A stretch of DNA of 64,000 nt from Edaphochlamys debaryana (taxonomy: Eukaryota; Chlorophyta; Chlorophyceae; Chlamydomonadales), in assembly GCA_016858145.1 (NCBI GenBank), contig JAEHOE010000006.1:744001-808000 (forward strand). Reading direction: 5' to 3'. Below the pieces are notes generated by a model, which did not search any database, was not told the origin of the DNA, and was given only the letters and a program-made list of their open reading frames with translations. This document shows, piece after piece, positions 1 to 11,600 of this stretch. A program made the position numbers and the translations under genes. Numbering within the stretch: the stretch's first letter is position 1; every line of letters begins with the position of its first letter.

Positions 1-94
1 CGAGGTTTGCCTGCAGCTGTGCTGCGGGCAGTCCGGCCGCCAGCGCGGGCATAGCCGGCACGGTGAGAGATATCCCTGCCGGCACTGACACCGG

Positions 95-617
95 CACGTA
101 TTGCGCCTGCAGCAGCAAGCCTGGCGGGAAGGGCCCCCCAGCTGCGGCCGCCCCGCTCCAGCGCCCCGCTCCGGCGCTGGCGATCCCATCGTAGTCTCCA
201 TATGTTCCTGGCGTGCGTTGTTGGTTGTTTTGGTTCGACAGCTCTCCAGATGACCACATACAGGTCGCCTGAAGCCGCTTCCTCTACCGCCGGCGCTGGA
301 CTTCACCGGCCGGAGATCGTTTGCTCAGCAGCAGCATTCTGGGCGACCCAGGCCACCGCGCGGTCAGGCTGCAAAGGGCGCACGTGTTGGATTAGTGTCT
401 GTTGCCCTTTCATTCAGCGCCTCTAGGCGTAGGCATGCAGGCCGTTTTGGCGGTCTGCGCCATAGTTCGCATGCAGCGGCCCCCAAGTGGCAGCCTGCAG
501 TGGACCGTGGGCCCCGCCGTCTCCTATGATATCACGCCAAACGTCCCAATCCAGCGCCCGTGTCGTGGAGCCCTCTGGCCCAAGGCGCAATGGCCTGCGT
601 GCGTACCCTGGGGCAGA
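95..617. repeat. Direct repeat, copy A (~515 bp)
   Basis: This stretch matches 2272-2787 almost base for base in the same orientation, with a short indel near 165-180 and scattered substitutions. Both copies start around an ATTGCGCCTGCAGCAGC motif and end at CTGGGGCAG. Short reading frames inside it are the same in both copies (202-426 and 2373-2597) but resemble nothing I know, and the few differences between copies fall in all codon positions. I read it as a non-coding dispersed repeat, possibly part of a larger mobile element. No terminal inverted repeat or target duplication was recognised. Confidence 0.8.
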
Positions 618-2271
618 ACTACGTAGCCGCTACAACCGGTCAGAGTGCGTAGCTCTGCCGAGACCTCTGCAGCAGAGTCTGCTCGCTTGCGGCGGTGATG
701 TTCACTTCTGCAACCTGTCGCGTTTTCGCTGTGCTGGACCTGCTCTAGGGAGGAGTGTGTATGTGTTCTATGGTAGTTACTGGCACGGTGCGCCCAGCCG
801 GAGCGAGGCCTAAATCCAACCTGGCCCATGGCCGGCATGGCCCATTTGCGGGAGTCCGGCCGCCCGCGCATCCAAGGAGCCTTTACTTGTGCGCGCATTG
901 CGTACATGGTTATACCCAAGATAGCGGGTCGTCTCGGCGCTGAGAACCGCGCGACCATGGCGCGTTGCGCGTTCGGACGCGACAAGCGCGAAGAGCGGCG
1001 AGGGCAGTACCCATAACGAACATCGTTTTTGCAGCAGTTGCAAGTAGCTTGTGGAAATGTCGTGCCGCGCGGCGCAAGTCGGGCAGTCGACCACGCGCCT
1101 CCGAAACACATAACCCCGCACCCGCAGGGCGCAGCGCTCTCGTGTTTCGCAAAGCCCACACGCCGTCTGGACACGGGCCCAGGCCGGTCCCGTGGACTCT
1201 CTCCCAGTAGGCGGCAACGGCAGATATGTTCGTCCTCGTCCTCCTCGTCCTCTTGAGCGCCTCTCTACCGCGCATACACATATAACTTTTGTTCAAACCA
1301 TGTGTCGGCATCAGAGAGTACGGGTGTACACACGTAGTCCTGTGGAATTTGCCGTGACCGAAACGGACCGCGACGGGGTTCGACGGTGTTGCGCGCCTCG
1401 GACTGGCTCGGACGCCGCGCAGCCCCTGCACCCCTGACCCGAAGCCGCTCTGACGCGGAGAGCTCCAGTGCCTAAGAGAGCTGGGTGAAGCTACCTGTCT
1501 GGAGCCGTGGCAAGTCGCCGAGTCAGCGAGTATTTGAGGTTGGGCAGAGGGCTGGGCCGAGTTGGGCAGGGGGGCCTAAGCTAACCCCTGTCCTGGCTGC
1601 TGCCTTCAGCGGCGCACTGGTACCCATTGTGGGGCCCCCTTCTTGCTGCGGCTCACCCAAGCGCATCGCTGCACTGCATAGAAACAAGTCTCCTTAACTG
1701 GCGCCGCACAGCACGGGATTTACATTGGCCACAATGGCCAGCCTGATCCCCCTGCTCCTTCGGCCCCGCCTCGCGTCCCTCCACCCCCACGTTCCTCCTC
1801 GCGCGTTGCGGCAGCGGCTACGTCGACGCGCTCAGCTGCATCCCTCGACGTCGTCCTGACTACGCAACACGGCCCCTGCAAGCACAGACCCCCCGCGTTC
1901 CAGCCCTTTCCAGCACACCTGAGCGTCGGACAACATCCAGCACCCGTCCACGACTGCCCACCCCGCCAGTGCATACGCACGACCCACGCCCGCGCTGCAT
2001 GGTCCTTCCCACGCCCCGCCCGCGAGCTTTACGCAAGAAGACGCCTCAGTACCAGCGAACCAGCAGCCAGCCGCGCCGTGCACTAACCGCATGACTAATA
2101 CACTAACCCTGCCTAGACAAGTAAGGGAGTAGGCGAAACGCGTCATATATCGATTTAAACTCGCAACAGCGAACTGCTTTGCTACGCTAACCTGCTGCTG
2201 CCGTGCTCATGCGCCAAGCACTCCACCCTCCCTCCTCCAGGGCTGCAGGGCGCAGTTCCGGTCGCCGAGCG
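618..2271. other. Gene-poor spacer between repeat copies
   Basis: I see no convincing exon chain, RNA gene or protein motif here. Base composition is lower in GC than the coding blocks, and several short open frames on both strands overlap each other without recognisable domains. Confidence 0.5.
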
Positions 2272-2787
2272 GCACGCATTGCGCCTGCAGCAGCAAGCCC
2301 GGCGGGAAGGGCCCCCCAGCTGCGGCCGCCCCGCTCCAGGTCAGGCGCTGGCGATCCCATCGTAGTCTCCATATGTTCCTGGCGTGCGTTGTTGGTTGTT
2401 TTGGTTCGACAGCTCTCCGGATGACCACATACAGGTCGCCTGAAGCCGCTTCCTCTACCGCCGGCGCTGGACTTCACCGGCCGGAGATCGTTTGCTCAGC
2501 AGCAGCATTCTGGGCGACCCAGGCCACCGCGCGGTCAGGCTGCAAAGGGCGCACGTGTTGGATTAGTGTCTGTTGCCGTTTCATTCAGCGCCACTAGGCG
2601 TAGGCATGCAGGCCGTTTTGGCGGTCTGCGCCATAGTTCGCATGCAGCGGCCCCCAAGTGGCAGCCTGCAGTGGACCGTGGGCCCCGCCGTCTCCTATGA
2701 TATCGCGCCAAACGTCCCAATCCAGCGCCCGTGTCGTGGAGCCCTCTGGCCCAAGGCGCAATGGCCTGCGTGCGTACCCTGGGGCAG
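2272..2787. repeat. Direct repeat, copy B (~515 bp)
   Basis: Second copy of the repeat at 95-617. Its right edge lies only about 8 bases from the stop codon of the minus-strand RING gene (stop at 2796-2798), so the 3' untranslated region of that gene must run through the repeat. Confidence 0.8.
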
Positions 2788-2795
2788 CGCTCCGC

Positions 2796-5700
2796 TCACG
2801 ACCCGTCCACGGCCTTCTTGCAGATGGCGCAGCGCTTGCTGTAGCTGCCCAGCCACTGCCGCGCGCAGGGCGCGTGGAACACGTGGCCGCAGGGCAGGCG
2901 CAGCACGCCCTCGCCCGACTGGTAGTCACCCTGGCAGATGGCGCAGGCGCTGGGAGGGCGCGGGGGCGGGGGGCGGTGTGAAGGGGCACACATGGAGCGG
3001 AGGGGCAGGAGGCAGGTGGGGGCACGTGCGGAGCAGGGTGTGCCATGCCGAGGTGGGGCCAGCGAGGCGGCTCGTGCTGGCGGCGGCTACACGTGTGCAA
3101 CCCCGGGGGCCGGGCAGGCCAGCCGCCGCCTCGCCCGCGACTCACCCGTCGATGCCGCACCCAGGCTTGTACAGGCTGTAGGGAAGCGCGTCGAGCACCT
3201 CCTGCGGCGGCGAGCAGGCGCACGGACCGCCCAGTCAGCCCCGCCCAGCTCTCCGCCGTGCCTCCTCCCAGCCTCCACTGCTGCCCTGTGCCCGACCGCC
3301 CCCCGCTCCTCGCTCACCTGCGGCGTGGTGACCTTGACGTCCTCCAACGCCGCCAGCTCTTCGTACGACAGCGGCGCCTCCTCGCCGCCCAGGGCCCCGC
3401 CTGGGCCCCCTCCAACCACCAGCATGCCGCCGGGGCCCAGGCCCAGGCCCACCCGAGGCCCCAGGCTCACGCCCTGCCCGAGCTGAACGAGCAGCGTGGA
3501 CGCCGCACCCACGGGCCCAAGCGCGCTGGCCTCCCCGCCGCCGCGGGCCTCTTGGAGGGAGAGCATGAGCGCTGCAAGGAAGGCGGGGACGGGGCAGGAA
3601 GGCGGTGCGGCCATGTTTGGAAGGGGGGCTGGGGCAGGAAGGCGGTGCGGCCATGTTTGGAAGGGAGGCTGGGGCAGGGAACTTGCAGCGCACGCGGGTC
3701 CCGACGCAGCAGCTCTACGAGGCACGGCGAGCCGCCCCCTTCCTCCCCTTCACCGGCTTACCCATGGCCAGCTGCGCCTCCTCCGCCTGCGGGGCGCCGG
3801 CGACACAGCACACACGGGAGCGGCCGCAAGGGGCCCCTTTAGATTAGAGTTAGTTCTGGTTTGGCCAGGACAGGTTAGGTCAGGACAGGTCAGGTCAGGT
3901 CGGACTGGTCAGGTTATGTTAGGTCGGTTAGATCGGGTTAAGTTAGGTCGGGTTACGAAGCCGATGGAGTCTAGGGAGCGAGGGCTCTGCACGGCAGGCC
4001 CCCCCCTGCAGGACCCCCGCTACCTTGCCCCGTCGCCCTCTCGCCATCGTGCCACCGGCCCGCAGTGCGCGCTCGCAGGCGCGCCCGGCTGCGGCGCTGG
4101 CCCCCCCAACCCCCCTCTCCTCCCCACCCCCACCTGTCTGAGCAGCTCCTCCTCTCCCCCCATGAGCAGCTGCATCAGCGCCGCCCGCTCCGTGTCGCGG
4201 CGCCGCAGGTCAGCCAGGAAGCGCTCCTGTGGGGCGGAGGGAGGCAGGGAGGGAGGTAGGGAAGGGAGGGAGGCAGTTGGACAGGGGGGCGCATGTGCTT
4301 GGCTCCTCCCACTCTGCCGCCGCGACAATCGAAGCTACCGCGAAGCGTCCGGCCCAGCTGAAGCCTGGGTCCGGCCCTCGAGCCCCCAGCCGACTGGTGC
4401 GCCGACGGCCGTGCACCCAGCAGCCCACCTGGAAGGACCCCGCCGCGCCGCCGCCCACGCTCGCGATCACCAGCGGGCCCCCCACCACGCCGTCGTCCTC
4501 CAGCAGCCGCGCCGCCAGCGCCCCGCGCCCCTCCGCGCCGCCACCGTGTGGCCCCAGCAGCCGGCTGGCAGCGTGGTGCCCGTGGGCGTGGGCGTGGGCG
4601 TGCGGGTGGGGGATGCCGGGCGGCCGGTGGGGAGGGTCCGGGTAGGCGCGCGTGGGGCCAAAGGTGGTTGCGTCGTCAGCGGCCGTGTTGCGCTGGACGC
4701 GGAAGACGCGCGGCGGCGGCCGCACCGCGCCGGAGCCTGGCGCGCGGCCGCCGCCGCCGCCGGCATTGCCGCCGCCGCCGCCGCCCCCGCCGGTGGAGCT
4801 GCCTGAACCGTCGTGTTCGTCGGTGTCGGACCCGTCGGTGCCGTACAGGTCGTACATCCTGCGTGCGGCGGCCGCCGCCGTTGGGCCGCGATGGCCGCCG
4901 CGGGGGCCGGCGCCGGCGGCGTGCGGGGAGGCCGGGTCGGAGTCCGGGTTGGAGCCCGCGGCGTTACGCAGCGCCGCTGAAGAGGACCCCGTCGTACCCC
5001 GCCTCAGCCTGACGGCCTGCAGGCCCGAGCCCCCGCCGCCGCCGCCAACGCCTCCGCCGCCGCCGCCCTGCGCGCCGCTGCCCTGCGCGCTGCCGGAGCC
5101 CGTTGCGCCGCCACTGAGGCGCCGCCCCACGCCCAGTCCCGCTGCCCCGGCCCCGGCGCGCCAGCCCCCGCCGCCGCCGCTGCCGCTGCTGTCGGCGCTG
5201 GCCACGCTGCTGGGCGAGGGGTTGCGGAAGGGCCTGGAGTCAAACCGGGGATCTAGGTGGTGAGAGTGCAGCCCCGCGGCGCCGGCACCTGACGCGCCGC
5301 CGCTGAGGCTGGTGGCGGCAGCCGCCGCCACCGCCGCCGCCGCGGCCCGCCCCGCGGCGCCCAGTCCGCCGTCGTCGATGCTGGTCCGCCTCCCAGCCAC
5401 GTGCGGCCCGCCGCCACCCGCCCCGCCGCCGTGGGTGTGACCGTGGCTGCTGGCGGCGGCGCCGTCGCGGAATCCGTACGGCCTATGGTACACCCCGCCG
5501 CCGCCGCCGCCGGAGGCCGACGGGCCGGGCCGAGCGGCCGAAGACGCAAAGCCCGCGCTGCTGCTGCCGGCGCCTGCGCCTCGGCCTGCGTAGACCTCGC
5601 CCACGTCCGACAGAGAGCCCCCCAGCGCCGAGTGCACACCGAATCCCGCCCCTGGCCCCCCGCCCGCGACCGCTGCGGCGGCGGCGGCAGCAGCCATGGC

Positions 5701-6498
5701 AGTTGAAGCTGCGCCCCCGCCGCCGCCCCCACCCGCTCCTGAACCCGCCCGCCCCAGTCCCGCCGAGGCCGGTGGGGGCAGCGCCGTGGCTCCGGCGGGC
5801 CCTCGCGGCCCCGAGGCAGGCGGCGCGGCGCCCGGCGGCTGCGTCAGCGGCTTGCGCTGTGCGCTGCCTGGCCCGGGCCCCGGGCCCAGACCAGCGGCTT
5901 CAAGCAGCCCTGCGGCCCTGCCGCCAGCAGTTGAAGGGCCGGTGCGGGCCCGTGCGTTGGGCAGTGCCACAGCCCCCGGTGGCGCCCCCAGCGGTCCGAA
6001 CAGGGACACGGACCCGAAGGCCAGGGCCAGGGGGTCGAGTGCAGGGCCCGAACCTGGCTCGGTCGCGAGCCGGGCCGAGGGTGGGCGGGCGCTGGGCGCC
6101 CCCAGGCCGCCGGGAGCCGTGCCGACGCCCAGCGATGGGGAGGAGGGCGAGACTGGGAGGGAGGATGAGGAGGCGGGGCGCGCGAGGCGCCCGAACGGAA
6201 CCACGCCCTGGGGCCCCGTGTGCGGCAGGCTGAGGCTGCTCCCGGGCGCAGTGAGTGCGGGCCCTGAGGCCGCGAGCCCGCGCGGTGAAGCGGCCAAGGC
6301 TGAGGGCGCTCCAGGCTGGAAGGCCCCACGGCCGTTCGGTACCGTCCGCTCATCCTCGGCGACAGCGGCAGCGGCGGCGCGAGTCTCGGCGGCGCGAGCT
6401 GCGGCGCTGCCTGGGCCTGCGAAGCGTGAGGGGGAAGGAATGGTGGCAATGAGGAGGGGGTACAGCACCGTGCAGGGCCCTTCACAAGCAACCATCAT
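2796..6498 (-). CDS. RING-H2 E3 ubiquitin ligase, BIG BROTHER-like
   Basis: Likely E3 ubiquitin ligase. Exons (5' to 3'): 6498-4429, 4226-4134, 3786-3762, 3571-3318, 3201-3146, 2949-2796; phases join cleanly to 883 aa. The last exon holds CAIC, then C-x-H-x2-H-x2-C (PCGHVFHAPC), then CAIC: a complete C3H2C3 RING-H2 finger at the C-terminus. Just before it is LSYEELAALE, the short block that precedes the RING in plant BIG BROTHER-type ligases. The first ~690 residues are low-complexity Gly/Ala/Pro/Ser with no domain I recognise. The start is uncertain: I used the Met-Met at 6498; an upstream exon spliced at an acceptor near 6417 is possible, and open frame continues to ~7030 through a pentanucleotide array. 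One exon is only 25 nt. Confidence 0.8.
3597..3677. repeat. 40 bp tandem duplication in intron
   Basis: Two copies of a 40 bp unit beginning GGAAGGCGGTGCGGCCATG lie in the intron of the RING gene between the exons at 3571 and 3762. They differ at one or two positions. Confidence 0.85.
3863..3957. repeat. Degenerate GGTCAGGTTA-type pentamer repeat
   Basis: A run of loosely repeated GGTCA and GGTTA pentamers in the RING gene intron between the exons at 3786 and 4134. It is strand-asymmetric (purine/T on the plus strand). Confidence 0.7.
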
Positions 6499-6523
6499 CG
6501 AGCCCAGTCTAACGGTATGAGTC

Positions 6524-6685
6524 CCGTGCCCTGCCCTGCCCTGCCCTGCCCTGCCCTGCCCTGCCCTGCCCTGCCCTGCCCTGCCCTGCCCTGCCCTGCC
6601 CTGCCCTGCCCTGCCCTGCCCTGCCCTGCCCTGCCCTGCCCTGCCCTGCCCTGCCCTGCCCTGCCCTGCCCTGCCCTGCCCTGCC
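6524..6685. repeat. (CCTGC)n microsatellite, about 32 units
   Basis: Essentially perfect CCTGC/GCAGG pentamers over ~160 bp, just upstream of the assigned start of the RING gene. Because 5 is not a multiple of 3, every frame on the minus strand reads the same five-residue repeat (A-G-Q-G-R), so open frame here is not evidence of coding. Confidence 0.95.
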
Positions 6686-8620
6686 TGCCACTGAGGCACC
6701 ACGCCGCTGCTGCCGCAGGCCGGGGCTTGAGCTCGTGCCCGCACCGCCGCCGGCCACTGCGCCTCGCGTGCGGGGGGGTGACGGCGCCGCCGCGCGGGAG
6801 GGGGCTCCGCGGCGCCGCTGCTCCGTAGCCGCCGTGGGCAGCAGCCCCCCCGAGGCAGCGGCCGCTACGATGCGTGCCCTCAGGGCAGCGGCGCTGACCC
6901 CCTTGGGCGCGCCTGGAGGAGCTCGAGGCCCGCCCCCTGGTGCGCTGGTCCCTGCGCACCCTTCGCCGGTCCCCAGGTGGCCGATGCCACGGACCCGACC
7001 AATTCCGCTGCCGCTGGGGTGCAGACTCGGCACCTGCTGCTGAGCTGAGCCTCCAGGCGACAGGGGTGGTAGCGCGCTTTGCCCCCAGCTCGCTGCTGCG
7101 CGCGGCCCTGCGGTAAATATGCAGATGTGGGACCTCAGCGCACATCGATGTGCAGGATAAGCTCTTTACGATTGCAGCATATGACCCGTTGTCTGAGGCC
7201 TCGCTCACGGCTAAGACGTCGGGCCCGGGACCCAATTGCCGAGGTCACAGCGAGGCAGAACTAAGCCCCCAAACCATCGCGCATCTCACCTCGCCCTCGA
7301 CCGCCGACCTCTTCCATCAGGAAGGGTGTCTGGTCTCAAGCCAGCGGCATCGCTCCTCGCCCCGCGTGGAGCCCTGCAACGAAGCGCATGGCCTATCTAC
7401 CGCTGCCTTGATGCTTAGGATGCGTCTACTCTTGCTGCAGGCGCGGCTGGCTCCGACTTCCCACGCCCGCGTGGGGGCTCAGCCCAAAATTGCGCGGTGC
7501 CTTAGAACAGTTATCGAGGTTGCTTCGATGCAGTCTCAGTACAGTCTGATAGCTCTTAACAAATAACCTCGTCGAGTGTGTCCGTTGGGGTCCTTCGCGG
7601 TGGCACATACACATCGCCCGCCTCGAGCTCCCTCCTTGCCCCCAGCTTCCCCCCGTCACCAGCTCACCCTAGTGCCCGGCTGGCATGTCGGGGCCCGTTA
7701 GTCAAGCGCCCACGTTGCGTGTGCAACTCGCTGCTATCCCCGAACCCCACTCCCAGGGCCCACGTACTGAGCATGCATCCTTCCATCCCCCATCCATCGC
7801 GAGATGTACCATGTGCCCCTGTGTCCCTTTGCTCTCGCGGGCCTCCCAATTCCAGGCGACAACGAGCCCTCCCACAGGTCGTCTCCTCGCCTGCGTAGTC
7901 TGCGGAAAACGCCCTACGCCACACCACAACCAAGCGCTTCGCTTCGTTGATGTTCTTCTACCCCCATCCATCGGTCCAACGCCATGCTCCAATGCCCAGC
8001 CGCCGTTGTGATCAGCACGCAAGGAGCACGCGTCAGGCGAGCCCTGTAGAGCCGCAACAGAACACTCAAATACCAACTACCCCGGGCCACACGGCCGTAA
8101 ACGCCGGGAGGAGCTCACACATGTAACTGTTCACCCACCGCACCCCTCCCTCCCTCTCAGGGAGGGGTCGACCCCGGCGTCCCCGGCGTCACAACGCGCC
8201 TCTCTTGCAGTCAGTAAGTACGTCAATATGCAGCCGAGAATGGCATATCTGATGTCAACACGAGCCGAGCGTTGCACAGTTGCCCCGGTGGATGCGCGAT
8301 GTTCAGCCAGGCCATCCACCTTGCTGGTCTGCTGTTAGGAGCATGCGTACCTCTCTACGATTCGTACGAACACCCGATCTGTGTGTGGTGGTTAACAAGT
8401 CGGGCCCCAGAGTGCCCCTGCCCCTAGCTACCGGTCTTCGCCCTGCCTGCCCCCTTGGCGCCCTGCGACACCTTGGAAGCCGCCCCTTCCGCATGGCCCC
8501 GCCGTCGGACCCCTTGCTAGAAAGGTCCCAAACAAGAACAATCGGCACTCCGGTGGTCCCTGCAATGCCGCTCAGTTGGGTCGGACCGTCCGACCCTGTC
8601 CAGGTCTCGGATACCACCGC
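6686..8620. other. Intergenic: RING gene 5' side and ABCG 3' side
   Basis: About 1.9 kb between two minus-strand genes. The part to ~7150 is Ala/Arg-rich open sequence that could hold a 5' exon of the RING gene; I cannot fix one. From ~7150 to 8620 I see no exon chain; this should include the 3' UTR of the ABCG gene. Confidence 0.5.
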
Positions 8621-11600
8621 TTACCGGACCTGGTACTGCTTGAAGGTGAGGACCAGTGCGGTACAGATGTAGAAGAAGAGGAAGAAGAGGCACACGAAAC
8701 CCTGGGGGTGGGGCGGGAAGGGGGGGGGGCTCGAGAGGCGTCAGGGCGCACAGTGCGAGGTGAGTGCGAGGCGTCAGGCATGCAGGTACCGGCCCCCAGG
8801 CCCCACCCCATCAGGTTGGCGCCCCCTCCGCACCAGGTAGGCCCATTCGTTGACTCCGTCAAGGGAATAGTACTCGAGCACCGTCTGGCCGCCTGTGGCG
8901 ATTGACCGGTTGGGTATGAGGCCGGAAGCGCGTACTGGCTAAGGAGCTACGTGCCTGCTTCAGAGAGCACCTGCTGCCCCGACTGCAGCATGCCCCCCAT
9001 CCGCTCTCGCTCTTGCTGGCCTTGCTTATCGCGCAACCTCGTCCCCGTTTCCCAGTCCCCCATCCGCTCTCGCTGGGCCTCGCTTGCTCCTCCTTTTAAT
9101 GTTGAGGCCTTTGCCTGCCCCCACGCACCGATCCAGGGCTCATTGTAATCCTTGAACTGGTTAATCATGACCGCACCTGGGGGCCAGGGGTGCGCACGTG
9201 GGTGATTGTGAGGGAGAGGGGCACGTGGCGAAGGGGGTGCTGGGGGTGCGTCGCGGGTGGGCGTGTTGCAGTGCTGAGGAGTCAAGTGGATGTTGTGATG
9301 GACTGGCAGAGCCCTGCGGCAGCTTGCCGGACTCCACGCAACCCCAGGGATGCGACCCCCCGCCTAGCTGTGCGCGGAGGAGGCAGCTCACCCTCCCTGC
9401 CCTGCTGCCCCCCCATCCGCTCACCCCACGTGTAGCGCGAGTAGGTGATGTACGAGTACCACTTCCACCACGGCTGCAGCGGGGCGGGGGCATCGGAAAC
9501 AGTGTGTGGGGTGTGGGGTGTGAGGTTCAGTTTGGGGGATTGATTGCCACTGTTTAGGGGACGCCACGGTTGCCTGCCGTCCCCTCCCCTCCATTCCCTC
9601 CCTCCCGCTCGCCGGTTGACACTCACTGCGCCGCGGGCACCTCCATCGCCCTCAGGGCACATACCTTCCTCACCCTTCCCCCTTGCCAGCCCCCCCGCCC
9701 CACCGGCATGGCGTCCAGTCGGATCAGAAAGCCGGCCAGGAACATGACTGTAACGCCGTACACCGGAAGCAGCCCGTTGGCGGCGTCCTGGTGGGGGGGG
9801 GAGGGAGAAACCAGGATCTAGGAGGGCCACCCCCGGTCCTGTGGCCACACCACTGGGGCACGTGTTTGCCCCGCGGAGCGCTGCCGCACGCACGCCGGCT
9901 AACCGCTGCCCTGCTCTCCACCCAACCACCTCAACCACCCCAACCAACCGCTCCCACCATGGTGGGCGCAAACGACGCCACGAAGTACGCCAGTACGATG
10001 CCCACGCAGATGCCCAGCAGGTACGACACGTAGAAGACGCCGAAGGAATTCTGCGGTGGGTGGTGTGTGAGGGTGGTGGGCGGGGCGCAGCTGCGAGGGA
10101 TGACGGTTGGGGCTGCGGCGGTGGGGGTGTGAAAAGGGCTGCTCTTTTATGTAAGCGGGGACTGGTGGGGGATGCAATGCGCGTCGGCAAGCCCGGTAGA
10201 ACGTTGGCCGCACAGCCCCATCCGCCCGGCCCCAGCAGGCCTGAGCGCCAAGCCGTCCATGTCACTCAGTAGAGCGACCTACCCAACGCACAGCCCCACC
10301 CGCCCACCCACTCACCACGAAACGGATGCCATAGAAGGTGAAGGCCGCAATGCCCAGAGACACCACCGCATTGACCACGATCTGCAGGGGGCGGGGCGGG
10401 TGCACTGAGCGGCTTGTGGGCGCCCACACAAGGGGGGGCCCTGCCCCGGCCTTCCCCTCACGCAATGCCGCAAGGCAACGGTCCCGCTCTGCCATCCCTC
10501 CCCCTAACCCCTCCCTCCCTCCCCCCCCCAACCTCGTCCAGCAGCTTGGCGGTGAGGTAGGTGGTGGCATGGTACAGACCTGGGGGGGGGGGGTAGGTTG
10601 GGGGTTGTACAGGGGGAGCCAGGAGGAGGAGTAAGGTCGGACTGCCTCCCCGCCCGGCCCACTATAAATCCCCCTCAACCCCTGCCCCTCACCGTCCGCC
10701 CGCTCCCGCACAAACAGGCCGCGCTCCATAAATAAGGAGGGCCTGCGGGCATCGCGTACAGGAATAAGGCTCGTGCGGCGGCGACAGGTGGCTCGTGGAT
10801 CCATGTGCGTGGCAGGGCACACCCCTCCGCTGCAGGGTACCCTCGGCTGTGCGTCGTCCAGCCCCCGAGACCCCCCAAGCCGGCGCCTACGACTCCCCTG
10901 CCTCGCCTCTCCCCTTTCCTCCCGTCTCTCCCTCCCCTCCCCTCCCTTACATGTACCCCGCCGCCACGAATACGGTGGTGGCGCTCCACATGAAGAGGAT
11001 AGCGCTGATGTTGACGATGTTGTTGGCTGGGGAGGGGGGGGCGGGTGGGAGGGAAATGAGGGGGTGTGGGGAGGGCGGGGTCGCCCTGAAGGGGCGCAGA
11101 ATGACAACCTCCACCACACGCGCACGGTCCCTGGCCCCGCCCGCTGCCTACGTAGCCTTGCCCTGACGAACCTCAACACACGCCCCAGCATGTCTTGCCA
11201 CCCCATCGCTCCCCTGCCCAGTCCCCGTTCCCGCCCCCCCAGCCCCTTGGGTCCACCCACGCTCCAGGTCGTCCCCCACGCCCAGGTACAGCGTCATGAT
11301 GAGCAGCGCGATGACGAGCTTGTCCATGACGCGGGGGGCCAGGAAGGCGGGGTCGCTGTAGTTGCGGGTGGTCCTGGGGGGGGACGGGGGGCAGAGGGAG
11401 GGGAGGCGTGAGGGCTGGACGGCGGTGGACGGAGGGAGCTCGGGGGGCTCAGGTGCCGTGCGCCCACGTGCCGTGTCACCTGTACTTGCCGTACACCCAT
11501 ATGCCCCACCACCAGGGGGTGACCGTGGCCCGAGTGACCGCCAGCTCGGCAGCCAGGTCCTGACAGGGCGTGGGGGGGTGGGAGGGGGAGGGAGGGTGTC

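Noticed and set aside
202..626. Conserved 74-codon frames in both copies of the 515 bp repeat as genes
   Set aside because: Conservation is explained by the DNA repeat; no domain and no codon bias in the differences.
5253..5732. Many long frames antisense or out of frame to the RING, SAGA-like, SMG7 and ABCG genes
   Set aside because: High GC removes stop codons in all frames; these lack domains and contradict the phase-consistent exon chains.
6495..7235. Separate 246-codon gene reading through the CCTGC array
   Set aside because: The array is open in every frame and the rest has no domain; more likely 5' flank or an early exon of the RING gene.
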